This document shows, piece after piece, positions 8,508 through 16,267 of a DNA stretch of 64,000 nt. The notes under the pieces are model-generated. The model had not been told where the DNA came from. It did no database searches and saw only the letters and a list, made by a program, of their open reading frames with translations. Position numbers and translations under genes: made by a program. Positions within the stretch are counted from its first letter, which is position 1. Every line of letters starts with the position of its first letter. Origin of the DNA: CAWHMN01 sp051001135 (lineage in GTDB: Bacteria > Acidobacteriota > Terriglobia > Terriglobales > Acidobacteriaceae); NCBI GenBank assembly GCA_051001135.1, contig JBPCNO010000186.1:41739-105738 (forward strand). Reading direction: 5' to 3'.

Positions 8508-9065
8508 CTACGCGCGCGCCTGCGGAATCGCCTCCTCCCACCGCCCCTGCGCCTTCAGAATCAACTCCACCACCTCGCGCGCCGATCCCTTGCCGCCCCG
8601 CCGCTCCGTCACGTAGTGGCTGATGGCCTTCAACTCCGGCGCCGCATCGGCTACCGCCACCGCCAGCCCGGCGCGCTGCAACAGCGGCATGTCCGGCAGG
8701 TCGTCGCCCATGTACGCCGTCTCCTCCACGCCCACGCCGGCCTTCTGCATACACTCTTCGAACGCCGCCATCTTCGTCGCCTGTCCCAGGTAAACGAACT
8801 CGACCTTCAACTCCTGCGCGCGCTGCGTCACCGCGGCGGATTTCCGCCCGGTGATAAATCCCGTCTTGATCCCCATGGTGTGCGCCAGCGACAGCCCCAG
8901 CCCATCCTGCGCATCGAACACCTTCAACTCGGCCACGCCGCCATCCGGCATCGATATCAGGCACACCCCGCCATCGGTGATGGTGCCATCCACATCCATC
9001 AGGAACAGCCGGATCTTCTTAGCACGCTCGATCACAGCAGGAGAGACCGCAGGTAAGTCGGACAT
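8508..9065 (-). CDS. kdsC: 3-deoxy-D-manno-octulosonate 8-phosphate phosphatase (KdsC-type HAD hydrolase)
   Basis: A 185-residue C0-type HAD phosphatase that dephosphorylates Kdo-8-phosphate in lipopolysaccharide core synthesis. The nucleophile motif DVDGTITDG has Asp24 and Asp26, motif II is ITGRKS (Thr72), motif III is Lys98, and motif IV MGDDLPD has Asp121/Asp122. Size and lack of a cap domain fit KdsC. The other Kdo genes are not adjacent, although a Kdo hydroxylase lies at 14951. A YrbI-like sugar phosphatase of other specificity is the main alternative. Confidence 0.88.
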   Translation of the reverse strand: MSDLPAVSPAVIERAKKIRLFLMDVDGTITDGGVCLISMPDGGVAELKVFDAQDGLGLSLAHTMGIKTGFITGRKSAAVTQRAQELKVEFVYLGQATKMAAFEECMQKAGVGVEETAYMGDDLPDMPLLQRAGLAVAVADAAPELKAISHYVTERRGGKGSAREVVELILKAQGRWEEAIPQARA

Positions 9066-9113
9066 GACGCCGATTCTACTTGAGCATTTTTCATTTCACC
9101 CGGAACAAGACTC

Positions 9114-9200
9114 GGTGCCCCATCCTGACTGGGGTGGAACGGGAAGGTGTGCTAGAGCCACAGACCTGGGTGCCCCATCCTGAGCGCAGCGAAGGGTGGG
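9114..9200 (+). repeat. Two family A repeats (one degenerate)
   Basis: A degenerate copy (GGTGCCCCATCCTGACTGGGGTGG) at 9114-9138 and a good copy at 9168-9200 (CTGAGCGCAGCGAAGGGTGGG) lie upstream of kdsC, both in the plus orientation. Confidence 0.7.
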
Positions 9201-9235
9201 AGGCCACAACACTTCGCACAGCTCACGCTTCAGAA

Positions 9236-9292
9236 GGGGACGGGCTTTAGCCCGTCCATAAACAGCCGGAGAGAGCGGGCTTTAGCCCCGGA
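9236..9292. repeat. Paired CGGGCTTTAGCCCG palindromes
   Basis: GGACGGGC-TTTA-GCCCGTCC at 9238-9257 is a perfect 8-bp stem with a 4-base loop. A shorter relative with the same CGGGC-TTTA-GCCC core follows about 20 bases later. It lies at the 3' end of the M28 peptidase gene and may terminate or protect its message, but there is no T tract. Confidence 0.55.
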
Positions 9293-9316
9293 GGGATGCT
9301 CCCGCTCTTCTGCAAC

Positions 9317-11107
9317 CTACTTCGTCGTCGGCCCGGTCTGCGGCGACGGCGCGGCCGGAGTCGCGTTCAGGAACAAATCCTTCAACGGCGCCATCTGCTG
9401 CTCGTGCAGCTCCGGATGCGGGAAGGGCTTGCGCGGCATCATCGCATCGCGCATCGCGGCGTTGTAGACGAAGATCGCCTCCACCGTCGCAATCTGCGCC
9501 AGGTCGCCGGGCTGCAGCCGCTCGTAGGTGTCCATGTTGGAGTGGTGGGTGCGGCTCTCATAGTCCAGCGGGTCCTGGATGAACTGGAAGCCCGGCAGCC
9601 CCACCGCGTCGAAGGACAGATGATCCGTCCCGCCGGTGTTGCGCATGCTGATGGTGGTCACGCCAAGGTCTTTCAGCGGCGCAATCCACTGGCGGAAGAT
9701 CGGCTCCACCGCCGCATTGCCCTGCAGGTATACGCCCCGCACCTTGCCGCTGCCGTTGTCGATGTTGAAGTACGCATCCAGCGTCTTCCACTCCGGCTTG
9801 GTCTCGATCGGCCTCGCCGCCTTGCGGAAGAACTCCGGCAGCTTCATCTGGTCCGGCGCCGTGGACAGTGGATAGGACCCGAAGTGCTGCTTCACGTAGC
9901 CTCTCGATCCGAACAGCCCCTCCTCCTCGCCGCTCCACAGCGCAATGCGGATGGTCCTGCGCGGATGCACATCGAGCGCCTTCAGTATCCGCACCACCTC
10001 CATGGCCACGATCGACCCCGCCCCATTGTCCGTCGCGCCGGTCCCCGAGGCCCACGAATCCAGGTGTCCGCCCACCATCACGACTTGATCTTTCAACTTG
10101 GGATCGGTGCCCGGAATCTCCGCCACCGTATCGAAGCCGTGCTGCTGGTCGCCCGTCGTCTTGGTCTCGACATTCATCTCCATCGTCACCGGCACGTTCT
10201 GCTTCAGCAGCCGGAAGACCCGGCCATAGTTCTCGATCGCCAGCACCACCACCGGCACCTTCACCGCTTTGTCGCGTTTGTACGGCTGCGATCCCAGCGC
10301 GGCGCCGTTGTCGTCGAAGAAGGTGCCGCCGCTGCCGCCGCCATTCTTGCTATCGCGGCTCGGCAGCAGCACGCCGGCCACCTTCTCTTCCGCCAGAAAC
10401 GCGGCCACCTTGTCGCGCAGTTCGCTGCGCTTGACGTACTGCTGAATGCGCTTCTCCATATCAGCCTGTTTGCCCGCTTCCGGATACTGCGCAATCTCTT
10501 CCAGTTCCTTATCGGTGTAGCGCTCGAACAGCGGCTTATCCACCGGCGGCACCTCGCGCATGTCACCCAGCAGCACGATCTTGCCCCCCAGCTTGCCGCG
10601 ATATTTGTCTATGTCCTTCTCGTCCTCGATCTGGATATTGACCGCCTGCCCGCTCCTCACTCCCTCTGTCGGCGGCGACCACGGCGTCGCCTGCCCGATG
10701 AACGGTGCCGTATCCGGCGATGACATCCGCACCCACGTATTCAACTGCTGCCACCCCATGCCGAACTCGCCCCAGTCCTCCAGATGCGCGTTCTCCAGGC
10801 CCATGTGCGTCAGCGTGTCGCGCGTCCACTCGTTGGCCTTCTGCATGTTGGGCGAGCCCGTCAGCCGTCCGCCAATGTCATCCGCCAGCGCCGAGCCGAA
10901 CTCCATCACGTGCGAGTGCGTCAGCCCTTCCTCGCGAATGCGCCCGTACATCGTCAGGTCCAGCGCTTCCGTAGCGGGCTGCGCCTGCTCGTAGGCAGGC
11001 GGCTCGGCCGCGGGTGTCGTCTTGCTCTTGGCCTTATCGGCAGCAAATGCAGGGGAGAGTACGGCACAGGCGAGCAGCAGAGCCGCTGCTTGATTGCGGG
11101 ATGACAT
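9317..11107 (-). CDS. Secreted M28 family metallopeptidase (aminopeptidase/carboxypeptidase type)
   Basis: A 596-residue zinc peptidase. The start at 11107 is supported by GGAGG nine bases upstream and gives a clean signal peptide (AALLLACAVLSPAFAA). A PA-domain-like insertion lies at roughly residues 140-290. Di-zinc ligands are visible in order: GGHLDSW (His, Asp), TDNGAGS (Asp), SGEEEGLFGS (Glu pair) and TGGTDHLSFD (His). It probably cleaves peptides in the periplasm or outside the cell. The C-terminal 30 residues are Pro/Thr-rich. The upstream spacer is long and repeat-rich. Confidence 0.93.
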   Translation of the reverse strand: MSSRNQAAALLLACAVLSPAFAADKAKSKTTPAAEPPAYEQAQPATEALDLTMYGRIREEGLTHSHVMEFGSALADDIGGRLTGSPNMQKANEWTRDTLTHMGLENAHLEDWGEFGMGWQQLNTWVRMSSPDTAPFIGQATPWSPPTEGVRSGQAVNIQIEDEKDIDKYRGKLGGKIVLLGDMREVPPVDKPLFERYTDKELEEIAQYPEAGKQADMEKRIQQYVKRSELRDKVAAFLAEEKVAGVLLPSRDSKNGGGSGGTFFDDNGAALGSQPYKRDKAVKVPVVVLAIENYGRVFRLLKQNVPVTMEMNVETKTTGDQQHGFDTVAEIPGTDPKLKDQVVMVGGHLDSWASGTGATDNGAGSIVAMEVVRILKALDVHPRRTIRIALWSGEEEGLFGSRGYVKQHFGSYPLSTAPDQMKLPEFFRKAARPIETKPEWKTLDAYFNIDNGSGKVRGVYLQGNAAVEPIFRQWIAPLKDLGVTTISMRNTGGTDHLSFDAVGLPGFQFIQDPLDYESRTHHSNMDTYERLQPGDLAQIATVEAIFVYNAAMRDAMMPRKPFPHPELHEQQMAPLKDLFLNATPAAPSPQTGPTTK

Positions 11108-11211
11108 CAGAACAAGCCTCCAGAAGAAATTCACAGAAGCCCGAGCATAGTTCATTTATTCCCGAAACGTAAGCCGCACAGGCGCCGCCAGATCGGTCTC
11201 ACCACAAATCC

Positions 11212-11244
11212 GGGTGCCCCATCCTGAGCGCAGCGAAGGGTGGG
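11212..11244 (+). repeat. Family A repeat
   Basis: A good copy: GGGTGCCCCATCCTGAGCGCAGCGAAGGGTGGG in 33 bases. Confidence 0.8.
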
Positions 11245-11302
11245 TGGCGGCGTGTTCGAGAAGCGAAGAATGGGTTCTACGTCGCGCCCCTCACCACCAA
11301 AC

Positions 11303-11368
11303 CGGGTGCCCCATTCTTTGCGCCGCACAACTACTCCCCCAGACGAATGACAGAGCGCAAAGGGTGGG
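11303..11368 (+). repeat. Family A repeat, expanded copy
   Basis: It has the same ends (GGGTGCCCCATTC and AAGGGTGGG), but the centre is replaced by about 40 unrelated bases. Confidence 0.6.
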
Positions 11369-11476
11369 CCTCTGCGCGAAGCGCAGACCGCCCTTGGCAC
11401 GAGTCGGCCGGACATCATAGCCGGTGAACAAGCGCCTTTCTCTCAGACGCACTCCGAGCAGCCGATGCCTCATCCT

Positions 11477-11492
11477 TGTCCACCAACGGACA
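11477..11492. promoter_or_regulatory. Perfect palindrome TGTCC-N6-GGACA
   Basis: TGTCC ACCAAC GGACA lies 180 bases upstream of the permease ATG and about 127 bases upstream of the start site expected from the sigma54-like element, the usual distance for an enhancer-binding activator. An extra TGTCC half-site is at 11516-11520. Confidence 0.55.
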
Positions 11493-11585
11493 CCTACGTC
11501 CGCTTACGAGCGCGGTGTCCGGCCAATCTTTTTTCACTCTCTCCTTTAACTCCAATGATGGCGCGTTGTTTAGCTCCCTCGATCT

Positions 11586-11601
11586 CGGCATTACGATTGC
11601 T
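11586..11601 (+). promoter_or_regulatory. Possible sigma54 (-24/-12) promoter of the orphan permease
   Basis: CGGCAT-TACGA-TTGCT matches the sigma54 consensus TGGCAC-N5-TTGCW at the invariant GG and GC positions with exact spacing and differs at two positions. The predicted start is near 11612, leaving a leader of about 60 bases that contains the AGGTGG ribosome site. Confidence 0.45.
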
Positions 11602-11672
11602 TGTAAAGCACCTGGACGTCAGCTTTCTTTCCATCGGTACGCGCGCAGTACGGATCATCAGGTGGGTGCGAT

Positions 11673-14096
11673 ATGCAGAGCATGCTTCGGAACTTCCGCT
11701 ATAGCCTGCGCGCCTTGCGCAAGAATCCCGGCCTCACGCTTACCGTGCTGCTGACACTGGCATTGGGCATCGGCGCCAATACCGCGATCTTCACCGTCGA
11801 TTACGCCACTCTCCTCGCGCCCTTGCCCTATCCGCAGCCCAATCGGCTGGTGATGCTCTGGTCGAAGATACGGGGGGAGCGCAATACCATTTCAGCGGGC
11901 GACTACCTCGACTGGAAGCGGCAGAACACCGCATTCGAAGACGTCAACGCCTGGACCGAGGGCACCTTCAATCTCGCCACCCAGGACCAGCCGGAAAATA
12001 TCGATGGGCGAATTACCACACCGGGCCTCTACCGCATGCTTGGCCTGCCCTTCTTCATGGGTCGCGATTTTCTGCCCGAAGAAGGCCGGCCGGGCCGCGA
12101 TCACGAGGTGATTCTGACCCACAAGCTGTGGCTGCGTCTGGGCGCCAACGCCCACATCCTCGGCCAGACCCTGCGCCTCGACAACCGGCCGTACACCGTA
12201 GTCGGCGTTTTGCCTCCCGGTCTGTACGATCGCGGCCAGGGCGATCTGGTCGTGCCGCTGGCCTTCACGCCCGAGCAGATCAATCACGACATTCGCTGGC
12301 TCACGGCGATGGGCCGGCTCAAGCCCGGCATCAGTATCCAGCAGGCGCAAACCGGCATGGATGCGGTGGCGCAGCGCCTCGCCCAGACCTATCCGCAGAG
12401 CGACAAAGGATGGGGCGCGCTGGTCGAGCCGCTCAAAAACGACTTCCTGCCCAGCGACCGCATCCTTACGCTGTGGCTGCTGCTCGGCGCCGTGGCCTTC
12501 GTGCTGCTGATCGCCTGTGTCAACGTCGCGAACCTGCTGCTGGCCAGGAGCCTCACCCGGCAGAAGGAACTGGCGGTCCGCAGCGCGTTGGGAGCAAAGG
12601 CCGGAACCATCTTTGGACAACTGATCACCGAGAGCCTGGTGCTGGCGATCGCCGGTGGCGTCCTGGGCATTGCAGTTGGCTATGCCATGCTGCAGGGGCT
12701 GCTCGCGGTCACGCCCCCCAATACGCTGCCTAGCGAAGCGGACCTGCGATTGAACCTCCCCATCCTGCTGTTCACGCTTGCCGCCACCACCCTGGCCGGA
12801 CTGCTCTTCGGCTGTGCTCCCGCGTGGTATGCCTCACGCATCGATCCCGCCGAGGCGCTCAAGGAAAGCGGCAGGTCTGGGATTGGCGCAGGACGTCAGC
12901 GCTTGCGCCGCATCCTGGTAGTCGGCGAGTTCGCGCTCGCTCTGGCGCTGCTGGCCGGCGCGGGATTGGCGATTCACAGCTTTACCAAACTGCTGCGCGT
13001 GGACCTCGGCGTTCGCACCGATCACGTACTGACCTTCTATCTTCCCGTCCCCGAATCGCGTCCGAAAGATCCCGCTCGCATCGTGGCCTACTACCGCCAG
13101 ATGCTGGCCGGCATCGCCTCGGTCTCCGGCGTCTCCAATGTCTCGGCGCAGACCGGTATTCCGCTGCTGTTCCCCGGCTTCGGCATGCCCTTCACTATCG
13201 CCGGCAAGCCTGCCTTCGCCGATCCATCGCTGCGCCCGCAAACCGGCTTCGGCGCGGTCACGCCCGATTACTTCAAGACATTCGGGATTCGCCTGCTGCA
13301 GGGACGCACGTTTACCGCGCAGGACACTGCCACGAGCGTGAAGGTGGCGATGGTGAACGAGGCCTTCGTCCGCCGCTTCCTGTCCGGCATGGACCCGCTC
13401 CACCAGCGCGTGATCGTGCAGCAATTGACTCCCGGTGTCATGCAGTCGGGGCCGCCCATCGAGTGGGAGATCGTCGGCGTCTTCCACAACGTGCGCAGCC
13501 GCGGACTCCGCCAGGAGAACCCTGAAATCGAAGTGCCCTTCTGGCAGAACCCCTGGCCGAGCGCCGTCATCGGTGTACGCACCGCGGCAGATCCCGCCTC
13601 CATGACCAAAAGCATCGCCGCCGCGGTGCATGCGGTGGACCCGCAGATCGCCCTCGCCACTCCGCGCACCATGGAGCAGGTGCGCGACGACGTGCTGGCC
13701 GGCGACCGCTTCACCCTCATCCTCTTCGCCAGCTTCGCCGGCATTGCGCTGCTGCTCGCCGGCGTCGGTATTTATGGCGTCATGAGCTTCTCCGTAACCC
13801 AGCGCGCGCATGAAATTGCCCTGCGCATGGCCCTCGGCTCCACGCGGAACGGGGTTGTGGGGCTGGTCGTGCGCGAAGGTGTGGCGCTCGCCTGCGGTGG
13901 GCTCTTCCTCGGCCTGATCGGCGCCATCTTCGTCGGCCGCGAGATGCAAAGCCTCTTGTACGGCGTCAGCGCCATGGACCTATCCGCTTTCGCCGCGGTG
14001 GCGTTGATTCTTCTGCTGGCGGCTTTGCTGGCCTGCTATCTCCCCGCCCGCAGGGCCGCCTCTACCGAGCCAATGCAGGTCCTCAGAACCGAATAA
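11673..14096 (+). CDS. ABC transporter permease, acidobacterial orphan (duplicated FtsX/MacB) type
   Basis: An 807-residue inner-membrane protein with two repeats of MacB-type periplasmic core plus FtsX domain. It begins LRNFRYSLRALRKNPG and a first helix (TVLLTLALGIGANTAIF), then core 1 (about 50-240), three helices around 270-400, a linker, a fourth helix (about 425-450), core 2 (about 460-670) and FtsX 2 with SFSVTQRAHEIALRMALGS at about 705-725, ending in LPARRAASTEPMQVLR. No ATPase gene is adjacent, which is typical of this family. The ATG follows AGGTGG by seven bases. Substrate is unknown; efflux or stress functions are usual guesses. Confidence 0.95.
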   Translation: MQSMLRNFRYSLRALRKNPGLTLTVLLTLALGIGANTAIFTVDYATLLAPLPYPQPNRLVMLWSKIRGERNTISAGDYLDWKRQNTAFEDVNAWTEGTFNLATQDQPENIDGRITTPGLYRMLGLPFFMGRDFLPEEGRPGRDHEVILTHKLWLRLGANAHILGQTLRLDNRPYTVVGVLPPGLYDRGQGDLVVPLAFTPEQINHDIRWLTAMGRLKPGISIQQAQTGMDAVAQRLAQTYPQSDKGWGALVEPLKNDFLPSDRILTLWLLLGAVAFVLLIACVNVANLLLARSLTRQKELAVRSALGAKAGTIFGQLITESLVLAIAGGVLGIAVGYAMLQGLLAVTPPNTLPSEADLRLNLPILLFTLAATTLAGLLFGCAPAWYASRIDPAEALKESGRSGIGAGRQRLRRILVVGEFALALALLAGAGLAIHSFTKLLRVDLGVRTDHVLTFYLPVPESRPKDPARIVAYYRQMLAGIASVSGVSNVSAQTGIPLLFPGFGMPFTIAGKPAFADPSLRPQTGFGAVTPDYFKTFGIRLLQGRTFTAQDTATSVKVAMVNEAFVRRFLSGMDPLHQRVIVQQLTPGVMQSGPPIEWEIVGVFHNVRSRGLRQENPEIEVPFWQNPWPSAVIGVRTAADPASMTKSIAAAVHAVDPQIALATPRTMEQVRDDVLAGDRFTLILFASFAGIALLLAGVGIYGVMSFSVTQRAHEIALRMALGSTRNGVVGLVVREGVALACGGLFLGLIGAIFVGREMQSLLYGVSAMDLSAFAAVALILLLAALLACYLPARRAASTEPMQVLRTE

Positions 14097-14193
14097 TTTC
14101 TCCCCTATCCACCGCCGTTCCCGGCATCCAATCGGTACACTGTTCGTCGATACACAGTGCGACGCGGAGAACCCTCGCCCGCAAGGAGAAAAC

Positions 14194-14337
14194 ATGCTGA
14201 TCATTCTCATCATTCTGCTTTTGCTGTTTGCTTTTGGCGGCTACCGCATGGGGCCTGGAGTCGGCTACTACGGCGGCGGCGGCATCTCGCTCATCCTGCT
14301 CATCATCATCATCCTGCTGCTGCTGCGGGTGATCTGA
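14194..14337 (+). CDS. DUF3309-type small membrane protein
   Basis: A 47-residue protein behind AAGGAG. Two very hydrophobic Ile/Leu helices (residues 1-13 and 31-47) flank a Gly/Tyr-rich centre (GGYRMGPGVGYYGGGG), the pattern of DUF3309. It is probably inserted in the inner membrane; no function is established for the family. Confidence 0.8.
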   Translation: MLIILIILLLLFAFGGYRMGPGVGYYGGGGISLILLIIIILLLLRVI

Positions 14338-14429
14338 CACTCCCCGCATCGGCATACACGGGCGCGCGCGCCAGGGCTGGCGGTCGGCCTTTGTCCTCCT
14401 CGCCAACAGGGGGACTGGATCGCTCCTCG

Positions 14430-14459
14430 CGTGGCAGCAACAGGCGTGGCAGCAACAGA
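14430..14459 (+). repeat. 15-bp tandem duplication
   Basis: CGTGGCAGCAACAGG at 14430-14444 is followed by a copy with one change. It lies in the spacer between the DUF3309 gene and a short hypothetical gene; nothing else is apparent in 14338-14589. Confidence 0.7.
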
Positions 14460-14589
14460 CTGAAGACGCTTCCGTGCGCCACCGCTCCCTCGCGGCTCCA
14501 GCGGGGCGCTCCTTGCGTGGGCCGCGGCTACACTCCGTTCCAATCACGGTGCGCAGTCAGTCAGTTTGAATCTACCGCCACGCGAGCCG

Positions 14590-14784
14590 CTATGGGTCAA
14601 CTAGAATCCCCGGGATGCCCCAGTCTCCATCATCACCCAGAGACCGATTGCCACCCTGGTCACGAGCGTCGAAGAGAGACTGCGTCTGGTAGAAGACGGA
14701 GCTTCCATTCGAGAAGGTGATGATGACCCCTCCCTCCACGCGATCCGCGCCGATAATCTGAAGTGGACCCTTGTCTGTGAACAT
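14590..14784 (-). CDS. Short hypothetical protein
   Basis: A 64-residue frame from the ATG at 14784, seven bases after AAGG. The sequence (TDKGPLQIIGADRVEGGVIITFSNGSSVFY) looks like a small beta-rich domain of the DUF2442-like kind in which a strand IITFSNG is followed by an aromatic segment, and the end is acidic (DDGDWG). I do not recognise a named family. The frame could extend upstream to 14883, but that part looks non-coding. Evidence is composition and a plausible ribosome site only. Confidence 0.5.
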   Translation of the reverse strand: MFTDKGPLQIIGADRVEGGVIITFSNGSSVFYQTQSLFDARDQGGNRSLGDDGDWGIPGILVDP

Positions 14785-14950
14785 GAGGAAGCCTTTACCA
14801 GCATAGAAGGCAGGACGAAGTGCGAAGGTTGCTAGTCTGGCCTGCTGTATATTCCAACAGCGCGTGCAAATCGGCTGACGCATTCCTGGGCGGAGATATC
14901 GATTCTTCTTTCCGCGAAATCTTGCCGGAGTCTCCCGGCCACGCGGACCT

Positions 14951-15859
14951 CTAGACCAGCCGCGCGCCGCTCATCTCTTCCAGCACGGTCAGCGGCGAGA
15001 GCTCAGGCGCGACCATCGCCGCATGCTCCACCAGGAACGTCTGCTCCAGCGCATACTGGCCCGCCAGTACCGCATGCGGCACCATGTCGGTGTACACCAT
15101 CCAGCTTGACCCCGCCGGAAACCGGTAGTCGTACTTTGCGCAGGCGCTCTGGAAGCTGTCGTTCTCCTTCAGAAAGTTGTGGAAGCGCATCATAAAGTCG
15201 TCATAGGGCGACCGTTTCAACCAAGGCGCCGCCGCACTCAACCCTGCCGTGCGCGCCAGCGACTTGAGCGCGCGCCCCGCGCCGGACTCGGCCTTGGGCA
15301 GCGCAATCTCCCGCGGCGCATACTTCGCTGCGGTCGCGCGGAACGGATCGCTCACCACCCAGTCCCGCGTGCGCGTGGCGTGAATGTTGTTGAAGAACCG
15401 CAGGATGCGCGCCCCCTGCGTCGGCCGGGTGGGGAACGCATCCGTGTGCAGCAGATCGTTGCGCTTGCGCCGCGGCAGGTCGCGCCCCTCCTCCTCCTGT
15501 GGACGGAAGCTCGCATAGTCCAGCCGCCAGCGCTGTTCGTAGGGCTCAAGAAAGTCCGCCAGAAATGCCGTCACCTGCTGCGAATACTGCCGCATGATGC
15601 CGTGTAGCCGTTCCACCGCCGCAGTATCCGCCGTCTTCGCATCCACGCCGGAGAGCGCGTCCGTATGGGGCTTGTACGCGATATTTTTGTGCAGCGAGCT
15701 ATCCGTCTGCTGCTGCCCGCGCAGGAACTCCACATCGCCCGTGGAAAGCGCAATCGGCGTCCGCGGAAAGAACAGGATGTCGCCCGCCTCCAGCCGCTCG
15801 CACCAGCCTCGCCGCCGCTCAGCCGTGGCATGTGTATCCGTGATTGTTACCAGTGCCAC
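14951..15859 (-). CDS. 3-deoxy-D-manno-oct-2-ulosonic acid (Kdo) hydroxylase, KdoO-like
   Basis: A 302-residue Fe(II)/2-oxoglutarate dioxygenase of the Kdo_hydroxy family, which converts an outer Kdo of lipid A-Kdo2 to Ko. The HxD metal motif is LLHTDAF (His138, Asp140), followed by TRPTQGARILRFFNNI, and the distal His262 lies in DMVPHAVLAGQYALEQTF, a segment highly typical of KdoO. There is no signal peptide; the enzyme acts at the cytoplasmic face of the inner membrane. The start is a GTG preceded closely by GGAGG. With kdsC at 8508 it suggests an LPS-bearing outer membrane with modified Kdo. Confidence 0.88.
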   Translation of the reverse strand: MALVTITDTHATAERRRGWCERLEAGDILFFPRTPIALSTGDVEFLRGQQQTDSSLHKNIAYKPHTDALSGVDAKTADTAAVERLHGIMRQYSQQVTAFLADFLEPYEQRWRLDYASFRPQEEEGRDLPRRKRNDLLHTDAFPTRPTQGARILRFFNNIHATRTRDWVVSDPFRATAAKYAPREIALPKAESGAGRALKSLARTAGLSAAAPWLKRSPYDDFMMRFHNFLKENDSFQSACAKYDYRFPAGSSWMVYTDMVPHAVLAGQYALEQTFLVEHAAMVAPELSPLTVLEEMSGARLV

Positions 15860-15880
15860 ATCGCCTCCACAGCCTGGATC

Positions 15881-15914
15881 GCGGGTGCCCCATTCTAGCG
15901 AAGCTAGGGTGGGG
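15881..15914 (+). repeat. Family A repeat, CTAGC subtype
   Basis: GGGTGCCCCATTCTAGCGAAGCTAGGGTGGGG, with a CTAGC...GCTAG inner arm, just upstream of the Kdo hydroxylase gene. Confidence 0.8.
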
Positions 15915-15933
15915 TTCTTTCATCATTCCGTTT

Positions 15934-16239
15934 CTAACGTCCCGTCAACTTGCGTCGCACCCAGATCCCGATCAGCACGGCAAAGCTAGCCACCAGCACC
16001 ACGATCCCGGCCGGCAGCGCGACGTACTTGTAACTCACATCCAGCGTCACCTGGTGCCGTCCCGCCGCGTTATAGATCATCAGCCCAAAGATGCTGACAA
16101 AGGTCGTGCCGAAGAATGCAATGAAACCCAGCGCAACGGCGATCAGTGTGCTGGCGAACAGACCGAAGTTACCTATCGGCACGCCGAAGAGCTTGGCCGG
16201 AGCGGGCGAGTTGGCCGGGAACGATGAGGTCATGGGCAT
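15934..16239 (-). CDS. Small two-helix membrane protein, unknown function
   Basis: A 101-residue protein starting at the ATG at 16239, seven bases after GAGGAA. Two strong membrane helices (about residues 20-47 and 70-95) are joined by a short polar segment (YNAAGRHQVTLDVSYKY), and the C-terminus is basic (RRKLTGR). I do not recognise a characterised family. It is divergently arranged with the gene starting at 16268, only 28 bases away. Confidence 0.75.
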   Translation of the reverse strand: MPMTSSFPANSPAPAKLFGVPIGNFGLFASTLIAVALGFIAFFGTTFVSIFGLMIYNAAGRHQVTLDVSYKYVALPAGIVVLVASFAVLIGIWVRRKLTGR

Positions 16240-16267
16240 GGCTGCTTCCTCAGCTAGAATACTAAGG

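Larger units (their letters stand above)
11108..11672. other. 565-bp divergent spacer: repeats plus permease promoter region
   Basis: Between the divergent M28 peptidase and permease genes lie family A repeats (11212-11244 and 11303-11368), a perfect palindrome (11477-11492) and a sigma54-like -24/-12 element (11586-11601). I see no convincing coding frame; small frames here are translated repeats. Confidence 0.7.
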
